From Devriesea agamarum (GTDB lineage: Bacteria > Actinomycetota > Actinomycetes > Actinomycetales > Dermabacteraceae): 64,000 nt of DNA. The translations under genes were made by a program, and so were the position numbers. The stretch lies in assembly GCF_900070355.1 (NCBI RefSeq), contig NZ_LN849456.1:1054001-1118000 (forward strand). Direction: 5' to 3'. Below the pieces are notes generated by a model. That model was not told the origin of the DNA and did not search any database. It saw only the letters and a list, made by a program, of their open reading frames with translations. This document shows positions 55,425-62,270 of this stretch, one piece after another; the first letter of the stretch is position 1; every line of letters starts with the position of its first letter.

Positions 55425-56642
55425 CTACTCGCGCGCGGATTGAGAGCTAGTCTTCGCTCCGCACTCGCAGGTACCCGCTGAGGCCAGCACCAGATCTGAT
55501 TCAAGGGTGTGGGCGATGTTCGTACCCGCAGCATCTGCGCCGCCTACCCCTTCGGTACCAGAGGCACCTGCGACAGCCACACCCGCGACCCCGTGATCAG
55601 ATGGAACACGCGCTGAGATCCGCTCGGCCCGAGCCATAAGTTGTTCTTTCGTGATGATCGGGAAGCGCCGGAACACGATGGACCCTGCGAGACCCGTGAG
55701 GCTGGAAAGTAAAATGCACAGGCCCGCAGTGATCAGCACCTTAGAGGCGTCGTTATAGGCAAACATCACCGCAAAACCGGCGATTGGGGTTGCGGTTCCC
55801 GAGGCGTCGTTGACCAGCCCCATGAGGGCAATCGCCACCCCGGATAGCGCCCCGCCGAGGAAGTTCGTGGCATAGACCGGGATCGGGTTCGCCGAGATGA
55901 GATCGGCTTGGGTGAGCGGCTCCACGGCCACCGAAATGGTTTCGCGCCGTCCACCAAACTTCATGCGCAGGAACAGAATAAAGTTCATAAATGAGGATCC
56001 GAACACAGAGAGAGCGCCGATTGCCATGGGGGCTCCCTGAAGACCCATCATGGCGGTCAGCGCCATGGAGGACAGCGGGGCCGTTGCCACGACGGTGATG
56101 ACCCCACCCAGCACGATCCCCATCAGAACCGGGTTGCTGTTGGCCGCTTCTACCAGAATCTTTCCGATCTGCCCGAGCGTGGCTTCCACGACCGGACGCA
56201 TCAAACTACCAACAGCGTGGGTGAGCGGCGGAATGGTCAGCAAAATAACAATTAAATCAACACCAGGTGGAATTTTTCGCTCCATCCATTTCACCACGAA
56301 TGCCAGGCTGTAACCGGCGACAAATCCGGGAAGAATGCCGATCCCCGTACACGCCAAACCCATCATGACCGCATAAATAGGCGATACTCCCAGCGCAAGA
56401 GCCACTAAAGCTGCCGCCGCAACTCCGCCGCCATTGCCGTGAAAAAGCCCAATCTCCCCAAGACTGCTAATACCGAGCACCTTCCCGAAAAATGAGGAGT
56501 GAAAGGCTTCAACCAGAAAACTTGCACAGGCGGCTGCGGCAAGCGCACCCATGGCTTTCGTCCCATAAGGCGCCTTGTAATTAAATAGGGTGAACAGTGC
56601 GAGCACTACGAGCAGCAGAGCAGTGCCGAGAAGAATTGTCAT
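55425..56642 (-). CDS. PTS EIIC_2 (PfoR-like) membrane protein
   Basis: The 405-residue product has about ten helices and resembles the PTS_EIIC_2 family that includes PfoR-type proteins: SSLGEIGLFHGNGGGVAAAALVALALG near residue 60, VGSLMRPVVEATLGQIG near 145 and FLGGALSGVAIALMGLVNDASGTATPIAGF near 265-295. Members lack the EIIA/EIIB partners of true sugar PTS systems, as here, so the transport role is uncertain. The last 60 residues are a hydrophilic tail with a Cys pair (CECG). The GGAG ribosome site lies inside a short hairpin (56649-56661). Confidence 0.82.
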   Translation of the reverse strand: MTILLGTALLLVVLALFTLFNYKAPYGTKAMGALAAAACASFLVEAFHSSFFGKVLGISSLGEIGLFHGNGGGVAAAALVALALGVSPIYAVMMGLACTGIGILPGFVAGYSLAFVVKWMERKIPPGVDLIVILLTIPPLTHAVGSLMRPVVEATLGQIGKILVEAANSNPVLMGIVLGGVITVVATAPLSSMALTAMMGLQGAPMAIGALSVFGSSFMNFILFLRMKFGGRRETISVAVEPLTQADLISANPIPVYATNFLGGALSGVAIALMGLVNDASGTATPIAGFAVMFAYNDASKVLITAGLCILLSSLTGLAGSIVFRRFPIITKEQLMARAERISARVPSDHGVAGVAVAGASGTEGVGGADAAGTNIAHTLESDLVLASAGTCECGAKTSSQSARE

Positions 56643-56894
56643 AGCGGAGGGTCTCCGAAATCAGGTCGGGGGCGGTCCAATCATGAGATCGGCGTCCGCA
56701 TCCCCTCGGTAAACGCCGCGGCGATGGGGCGAAGGGTGCCGCAACAGTGGGGCGAGGTCGCATCCGGAATCTAACGTGTTACTGCCCGGTGATCTCGGTC
56801 CCCATGTTCTCAGGAGCGCGGAGGGACCATGAAATCGCTGGTGCTAAATCACACTGCGGCGACAACCGTGGGCTCGCAAGGTTACGGAGTCGTT
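56643..56894. other. 252-bp spacer
   Basis: The gap between the MFS stop and the PTS-like start has a hairpin CGGAG-ACC-CTCCG (minus strand, about 56647-56660) that contains the PTS-like gene ribosome site. A rightward ATG at 56829 with a good GGAGG site opens a 74-codon frame antisense to the MFS gene end; I do not consider it a gene. Confidence 0.3.
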
Positions 56895-58439
56895 CTACTC
56901 CCGTTCGTCTCGTCGTCGAAATGGTCCAGCCTTCGGCGACGGGGTGACCTTCGGGATCACTTTCCACAGCCACACGCAACCACCCAGACACAAAATACCT
57001 GTGGCAAACGCAGAAAACGTAATGGTCAGCACGGCGGTCACACCACTAACTAAGGCAGGTCCTGCCAGCCGCCCTACCCCGAGAATCGTATTCCACCGCG
57101 CAAGGTGCATGGTGCGATGTCGCTCAGGCGAAACATCCACGCCGAGCGTCATCAAAACTCCCGCGCCGAAACCGTTACCAAAGGCAATTAACACCGCGGA
57201 GACCATGAGCGCGATAAATGCACCATGGTCAGACGAATGCCCTGGCCCCCAAGCGAGAATAGCCATCAGAATGTAGCCAGCCCCCATAAAAGCCAAACAG
57301 GGAACCACCACCGCTGTGCGCCCGTACCTGTCCATAAGCTTGCCCGCCGGTATAAACATGAGAATTTCTAGCGCGGCAGCGACCCCAAAAATTAAAGAGA
57401 TGGCGGAAGGGAATAGCCCTAATGAAGCCCCAAGCAAAGGGAGAATGACCGGTCGGTTTTGTCGCCCCATGACCAGGGGTGTAATTCCGACACCGACAAG
57501 AAACATTGTATGTAAGGCGGGTTTTCCGGGCGCATGGGGAGAACTATCACTGAGTTCCGAACGATTAGCCGACAAACGCCCCGGATTATTTTTCGCACCT
57601 GGAGCCGACAGCACAGCCGAAGGATTATCTTGTTCACAAGCAAGTTCCTTAGACTGTGGCGCAGGTAAAGCAGCTTCAGGCTGCGCCGTAGTTTCCGCCT
57701 GCGTTTTTGCTAATCGCGCAGCAGCCCGTTCCCCACCGGGCACCATGCAGAAAGCAACCATCACCGTCGCAATTCCCATGGCCACAATATCTAATGCAAA
57801 TATCCATGTCAGGTGGCCTGCATGCAGCACTAACGCGCCTAAGAGCGGGCCGATAATCTGCCCTATGCGCATCATGCCGCCGAACATCGACATCCCCTGA
57901 GCTCGCAGTTCAGCGGGCAACGCGGTACCGAGATAGGCTTGGCGGCCGAGCATCCAGACCTGTCCCCCGGCGCCCACCACAATCAGCACTGCAATAAATC
58001 CCAGCCGGCTCTTTATATCCGCGTTATTTGGATCAGCTCCCGAGACCAAAATCCATCCGAAAATGTTGGCCGCAATAATGAAAAGACCCGCGAGCACTAA
58101 ACTGCGTCGTTCCCCAAATGCCGTCATAGCGCGACCGACCGGAATCGGCCCGAGAATGCAGATAATCCCTGCGATCAAACCGAGCGCAGCAGCCTCCGGG
58201 ATTGAGAATCCAAGTTGGAGTGCCATCAATGGAATCACCGGGGTAATGGCTGTCATCCCCACCGAATCAATTAATGCGGGAATATAGACCGGCAATGCAA
58301 GGGAACCGAGAACCCTGCGCGCTTCAGCTTTTCCGGCCGTGGCACTCGGTACAGAGGAGTCACCGCGAGCGGAGGAATGGTGACGTCGTAGCACTGTGCC
58401 ACCGTAACACCAGCGACGAATCCGATTCTTAAAACTCAT
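56895..58439 (-). CDS. Major facilitator superfamily transporter
   Basis: The product (about 514 residues from the ATG at 58439; an in-frame ATG at 58463 exists) has two six-helix halves. The loop-2 motif GRAMTAFGERRS near residue 95 and GKLMDRYGRTAV near 350 are MFS signatures. A long hydrophilic loop (about residues 225-300, Ala/Pro/Ser-rich) joins the halves. The pattern suits a proton-coupled drug or metabolite exporter, substrate unknown. Confidence 0.9.
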   Translation of the reverse strand: MSFKNRIRRWCYGGTVLRRHHSSARGDSSVPSATAGKAEARRVLGSLALPVYIPALIDSVGMTAITPVIPLMALQLGFSIPEAAALGLIAGIICILGPIPVGRAMTAFGERRSLVLAGLFIIAANIFGWILVSGADPNNADIKSRLGFIAVLIVVGAGGQVWMLGRQAYLGTALPAELRAQGMSMFGGMMRIGQIIGPLLGALVLHAGHLTWIFALDIVAMGIATVMVAFCMVPGGERAAARLAKTQAETTAQPEAALPAPQSKELACEQDNPSAVLSAPGAKNNPGRLSANRSELSDSSPHAPGKPALHTMFLVGVGITPLVMGRQNRPVILPLLGASLGLFPSAISLIFGVAAALEILMFIPAGKLMDRYGRTAVVVPCLAFMGAGYILMAILAWGPGHSSDHGAFIALMVSAVLIAFGNGFGAGVLMTLGVDVSPERHRTMHLARWNTILGVGRLAGPALVSGVTAVLTITFSAFATGILCLGGCVWLWKVIPKVTPSPKAGPFRRRDERE

Positions 58440-58625
58440 CGTTATTGAGATGATGGCTGGCATTAGCGGCGCAGCGGCGCATGACGGTAACGCGTTGTAC
58501 GGACTGTCCAGCGCGACTGTGCCCCCGCAGCAACCCGCAGCTTGGCCCCACCGTTTGAGGCGCGCTTCTTCTCAGGGACTATCCAGCCCGAGCGAGTTTC
58601 ATGGGCAAGTTAGGAAGCGTTCATA

Positions 58626-58657
58626 TCTCTGACCATGCCTCTCTCTGACCATGCCTC
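58626..58657. repeat. Perfect 16-bp tandem duplication
   Basis: TCTCTGACCATGCCTC occurs twice in tandem (58626-58641 and 58642-58657) in the 294-bp spacer between the MFS gene and dedA. It is a probable replication-slippage product or a paired regulator site. Confidence 0.55.
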
Positions 58658-58733
58658 TAGTGGCCTGGCGCGTATTTGGCTTGGCATCTCTTTGACCTAG
58701 TCCGTCTTGACCTGGACCCTTGGAAGGAACAGC

Positions 58734-59405
58734 GTGAATTTACTTCACCTCCTCACTGACACTGGCCCCATCCTGTCCTCTCTCGGTGTGATCGGGCTGG
58801 TCGCCTTCGTGTTCGCGGAGTCAGGTCTTTTGATTGGATTTTTCCTGCCAGGCGATTCACTCCTGTTCATGGCTGGGATGATGACCACCTTTGAGCATCC
58901 GTTCGCGCCGCTGTGGCTGGTGTGCGTGGCGGCCCCCATCGCGGCGATCCTCGGGGACCAAGTCGGATACCAGATTGGGCGGAGTACAGGTCCGATGATT
59001 TTGCGTCGCCGCAGTGTGAAGTGGATGGGCCCAGGGGCAGTAGACCGTGCGGAAAAATTCTTCGCGACGTATGGCAATCGGACGGTCGTACTGGCTCGTT
59101 TTGTCCCGGTGGTGAGAACGCTGACGCCTGTGATCGCGGGGATCAGCCGCATGAATCGCCGCTCTTTCACCCTGTACAACATTGTCGGCGGTTTGCTGTG
59201 GGGCGTAGGGGTTGTGCTGCTGGGGTATTTCCTGGGAGGCGTCACCATTATCCGAGAACACATCGATCTGATCGCCGTTCTGATCGTGGTTGTCTCCGTG
59301 CTCCCCATCGTTCGACACGTTGTGAAAGTGCGCCGCGAGGCAAAGCGCGAAGCTGCCAAGGGTGATGTCGTGCTCGCTTCACACGCACCGGCTGACAAGC
59401 TGTAG
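58734..59405 (+). CDS. DedA-family membrane protein
   Basis: DedA proteins are small membrane transporters linked to undecaprenyl phosphate recycling and envelope homeostasis. The 223-residue product has FAESGLLIGFFLPGDSLLF near residue 26, LGDQVGYQIGRSTGP near 74 and FARFVPVVRTLTPVIAG-like sequence (LARFVPVVRTLTPVIAGISRMN) near 122. I choose the GTG at 58734, which has AAGGA 6 nt upstream; the reading from 58707 adds nine residues. Confidence 0.94.
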   Translation: MNLLHLLTDTGPILSSLGVIGLVAFVFAESGLLIGFFLPGDSLLFMAGMMTTFEHPFAPLWLVCVAAPIAAILGDQVGYQIGRSTGPMILRRRSVKWMGPGAVDRAEKFFATYGNRTVVLARFVPVVRTLTPVIAGISRMNRRSFTLYNIVGGLLWGVGVVLLGYFLGGVTIIREHIDLIAVLIVVVSVLPIVRHVVKVRREAKREAAKGDVVLASHAPADKL

Positions 59406-59501
59406 GCGCGCTCTCGCTGCCTGGTTGCCGTGCTGCTAGGAGCAGATCCGCCGTAGGCAGCATTCGCATCGGAGCTGTCGCGGTCGGCGTTCTATGGATA
59501 T

Positions 59502-60164
59502 ATGACCAACGACGAACAACCGGCAGCGGCAACCCAGAGCCCCTTTGGCGCCCAGCTCAGTTCCCTCCTTTTCCACCGGCGCATCCTTCTGCTAGACCGA
59601 GAGCTTGATGAAAGCAACGGCGCCCAACTGTCAACCTCGCTCATACTGCTCGCAGCGGATGATCCTCGCACCGAGATCACGCTGCTGATCAATTCCCCGG
59701 GCGGTCAGGTACCGGCAATGCTCGGCATTGGCGACCTCATGTCGCTGATTCCCTGTGACGTGCGCACCGTCGCCCTCGGAATGGCTGCCAGCGCCGGTCA
59801 ATATCTTCTGAGTGCGGGCACCAAAGGTAAACGCTATGCACTGCCGCATTCGCGGATTCTCATGCACCAGGGCTCAGCTGGTTTCGGAGGAACCGCTGTC
59901 GATATCGAAATTCAAGCTGAGGATTTGCGTCAGGGACGCGACACGATGATCGCGTTAACCGCCGCCGCAACCGGTCAACCCATTGCGAAGATCGCTCACG
60001 ATTCGGAGCGAGACCGCTGGTGGGACGCCGAGGCGGCCCGGGACTACGGCTTTATCGACCACGTGGTGGCGTCTTTGGATGAGATTCTCCCCGGCGGTTT
60101 TTCTCATCCCACTGGCATGACCTCCCTCGGCCCAGCCTCAATCCATTCGGAGGATCAGCGATGA
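59502..60164 (+). CDS. clpP: ATP-dependent Clp protease proteolytic subunit (active)
   Basis: ClpP forms the barrel peptidase that degrades proteins fed by Clp ATPases. The 220-residue product keeps the full triad: S97 in GMAASAGQYLL, H122 in LPHSRILMHQG and D171 in SERDRWWDAEAARDYGFID. It overlaps the next clpP-like gene by ATGA, so the two are coupled and probably form mixed rings. The adjacent convergent regulator resembles PopR/ClgR. A housekeeping clpP1-clpP2 pair is expected elsewhere, so this may be a conditional second set as in streptomycetes. Confidence 0.95.
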   Translation: MTNDEQPAAATQSPFGAQLSSLLFHRRILLLDRELDESNGAQLSTSLILLAADDPRTEITLLINSPGGQVPAMLGIGDLMSLIPCDVRTVALGMAASAGQYLLSAGTKGKRYALPHSRILMHQGSAGFGGTAVDIEIQAEDLRQGRDTMIALTAAATGQPIAKIAHDSERDRWWDAEAARDYGFIDHVVASLDEILPGGFSHPTGMTSLGPASIHSEDQR

Positions 60165-60769
60165 ACAGTAGCTACACCATTCCCAGTGTCACCGAGCGAC
60201 TGCCCTCGGGTTCCGAACGGGTGTCCGACGTGTTTTCGCGTTTGCTCAGTGATCGCATCGTGTACCTCGGTACCGGCATCGATGATGGGGTTGCCAATAC
60301 AGTGATCGCTCAGTTACTGCACCTAGAAAATGCGTCTCCTGACAGCGTCATTGACATTATTTTGAATTCGGAAGGTGGTCATGCGGGTGCGGTACTCGCA
60401 ATCGTGGACACCATGCGATACGTGAGATGTCCGGTGGCGGTCACCTGCGTGGGCCAAGCAGTTGCGGCCTCAGCATTGGTTCTTGCTGCCGGTGCGCGCG
60501 GGCGACGAGCTCTGCTGCCGCATGCCCAGGTGGTTCTTTCTCCGGTGTCGGCGCAGAGTCGCGGAGCCATCCCCGATCTGATTTTGCAGGCTGAAGAGGT
60601 TGAACGCATTCGGCACGACACTGAGTCCTTGCTCGCTGCATGTTCGGGCCGAACCTTACATGAGGTGCGAGCCGAGATTCAGCGTGACCGGGTGCTGACG
60701 GCGCAAGGTGCCGTCGAGTACGGTCTTGCCGATAGCGTGCTAGCGCCCAGGGATACCTGGTCGGGCTGA
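60161..60769 (+). CDS. Catalytically inactive ClpP paralog (ClpR-like)
   Basis: The 202-residue product has the ClpP fold: the oxyanion segment LNSEGGHAGAVLAIVDTM (residues 69-86), CVGQAVAASALVLAAG (96-111), LLPHAQVVLSPVS (118-130) and RDRVLTAQGAVEYGLADSV (175-193). Aligned with active ClpP, the nucleophile position is Ala102 (GQAAS becomes GQAVA), the catalytic His of IHQ is Ser127 and only Asp176 remains. Ser104 is two residues off register. It therefore cannot form the normal triad and probably serves as a structural or regulatory ring partner of the upstream ClpP. Confidence 0.88.
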   Translation: MNSSYTIPSVTERLPSGSERVSDVFSRLLSDRIVYLGTGIDDGVANTVIAQLLHLENASPDSVIDIILNSEGGHAGAVLAIVDTMRYVRCPVAVTCVGQAVAASALVLAAGARGRRALLPHAQVVLSPVSAQSRGAIPDLILQAEEVERIRHDTESLLAACSGRTLHEVRAEIQRDRVLTAQGAVEYGLADSVLAPRDTWSG

Positions 60770-60774
60770 TCGGG

Positions 60775-61197
60775 CTATGCCGCCATGAGCATGACGCCAG
60801 GTGATACCTGCCTGCTACTTTGCGCGAGTGTGTGGACACCGGATGATGTTTGAGGGTGTTCAGATGCCCTCGTCTCGTGAACGATCTGTTCCACGAGAGA
60901 CAACACGGAGTATCCCAGCGCTCCGGCTACGGCTTCTATCAGCTCCGATGACGGGTCCTTCAGGCCTCGTTCGAGTTCGGAGAGATATTGGGGGCTCACG
61001 CCCGCATCCTCAGCGACGTCGATTAAGCGACGCCCTTGGCGACGGCGTTGCGCCCTCAGGGTGTGGCCTAGATGTTCTCTCCATAGCGTGGCGGGCCTCA
61101 GCTCAATGATTTTCTCGCTGTGGCGCGGGGTGTGGTCGGTATTTCCCGACCGGCGCTCACCGGGGTGCAGAAGCCTCGGAAAATTATGGGCATCCAT
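60775..61197 (-). CDS. XRE-family regulator, PopR/ClgR-like
   Basis: The 140-residue product has a ClgR/PopR-type core: ATLWREHLGHTLRAQRRRQGRRLIDVAEDAGVSPQYLSELERG (residues 36-78), which includes the Cro/CI helix-turn-helix, then LKDPSSELIEAVAGALG. ClgR and PopR activate clp genes in actinobacteria, and streptomycete PopR is degraded by ClpP through a C-terminal Ala-Ala. This protein ends VMLMAA, matching such a degron. It converges on the clpP-clpR pair with a 5-bp gap. The ATG is 6 nt after TAGCCT. It extends about 35 residues N-terminal to the usual start. Confidence 0.88.
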   Translation of the reverse strand: MDAHNFPRLLHPGERRSGNTDHTPRHSEKIIELRPATLWREHLGHTLRAQRRRQGRRLIDVAEDAGVSPQYLSELERGLKDPSSELIEAVAGALGYSVLSLVEQIVHETRASEHPQTSSGVHTLAQSSRQVSPGVMLMAA

Positions 61198-61412
61198 GAA
61201 TGGAGGCTACTGCTCCCCCGGTGCCAGCTCAGGTATCTCTGCTCTCAGCAGAACGACGCCCCCATAGCCTGGCGATGCCTCGGATCAAGAATCCAGGACA
61301 CTGGCACAGCTCAGCTCCATAGCCGGACGTCTCCACTGATGTTTCGACCCGTTTTCAGCAACACCCATGCAGGTCTAGGTTTCTCAACGGTTCGGCTACT
61401 AGGCTCGTGATC
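61198..61412. other. Divergent promoter region of the regulator and pgmB
   Basis: The -10 hexamers TAGCCT (minus, 61204-61209) and TAGGCT (plus, 61400-61405) lie 6-7 nt from the two starts. No gene and no convincing operator palindrome are seen in the 215 bp. Confidence 0.4.
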
Positions 61413-62270
61413 GTGGATAACCCAACTCAGCATCCAGCGTCTTCGCATTCGGCCAGCATTCCTGCTGTCTCTGCGGGGTTTGATCCCGCAACCTTCAAGG
61501 CAGCCCTGTTCGATCTCGACGGGGTTCTCACGCCCACGGCTGAGGTGCACATGCGGGCATGGGCTGCCATGTTCTCGGCCGAATTGGCTAAGCGCAATAA
61601 CTCTCGCGGGTACACGGATCAGGACTATTTTGACTATGTCGATGGCAAGCCACGCTATGACGGGGTTCGCGCGTTCCTAGCCTCGCGGGGCATCACGCTG
61701 CCTGAGGGGGACCCCTCCGATGCTCCTGACCAAGAAACAGTGTGTGGTCTCGGAAATCGAAAGAACGACCTGGTCCACCATCTCTTGCGCACCGAGGGCG
61801 TGCAGCCGTATCCCGGTTCGGTTGCATACCTGGATTTCCTGGGCGAAAACTATCCGGTTGCGGTGGTCTCATCGTCTCGCAATGCGCGAGACGTGCTGGA
61901 ATCGGCCGGCCTCATCGACCGTTTTGAGATCATCGTGGATGGAACGCTCGCCCACGGCGAAGGGCTCCCTGGCAAACCAGCACCGGATACGTACCTATAC
62001 GCAGCGAAACTGTTGGGTATCGCTCCCGAATACGCGGTGGTGTATGAGGATGCGGTCTCCGGTGTCCGCGCCGGAGCAGCGGGATCGTTTGGGGCCGTCG
62101 TGGGGGTCAATCGCGGGGTCGGTGCTGATTCACTGCTGGCCCAGGGCGCGAGCATTGTCGTCGATGATCTCGGCGATTTAGTTCCAGGAGCTGGTTCTGC
62201 TGGCGATGTGCATTCTGGGAACCACTTCGGGCCTGCCACCCATTCATCCTCATCGGAGGCCCAGTCATGA
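61413..62270 (+). CDS. pgmB: Beta-phosphoglucomutase family HAD phosphatase/mutase
   Basis: This HAD enzyme interconverts beta-glucose 1-phosphate and glucose 6-phosphate. The product (285 residues from the GTG at 61413) has the nucleophile pair D34/D36 in FDLDGVLTPTAEVH, the cap region, VVSSSRNARDVLESAGL near 150, GKPAPDTYLYAAKLLG near 190 and YEDAVSGVRAG near 210. It overlaps the GH65 gene by ATGA, the standard partnership in which the phosphorylase makes beta-glucose 1-phosphate from maltose or trehalose. A GTG at 61407 is also in frame but the TAGGCT promoter favours 61413. Confidence 0.9.
   Translation: MDNPTQHPASSHSASIPAVSAGFDPATFKAALFDLDGVLTPTAEVHMRAWAAMFSAELAKRNNSRGYTDQDYFDYVDGKPRYDGVRAFLASRGITLPEGDPSDAPDQETVCGLGNRKNDLVHHLLRTEGVQPYPGSVAYLDFLGENYPVAVVSSSRNARDVLESAGLIDRFEIIVDGTLAHGEGLPGKPAPDTYLYAAKLLGIAPEYAVVYEDAVSGVRAGAAGSFGAVVGVNRGVGADSLLAQGASIVVDDLGDLVPGAGSAGDVHSGNHFGPATHSSSSEAQS

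Noticed and set aside
56829-57053. 74-codon ORF with a strong GGAGG ribosome site
   Set aside because: It lies antisense to the end of the MFS gene, has no protein character after the first few residues and no partner gene.
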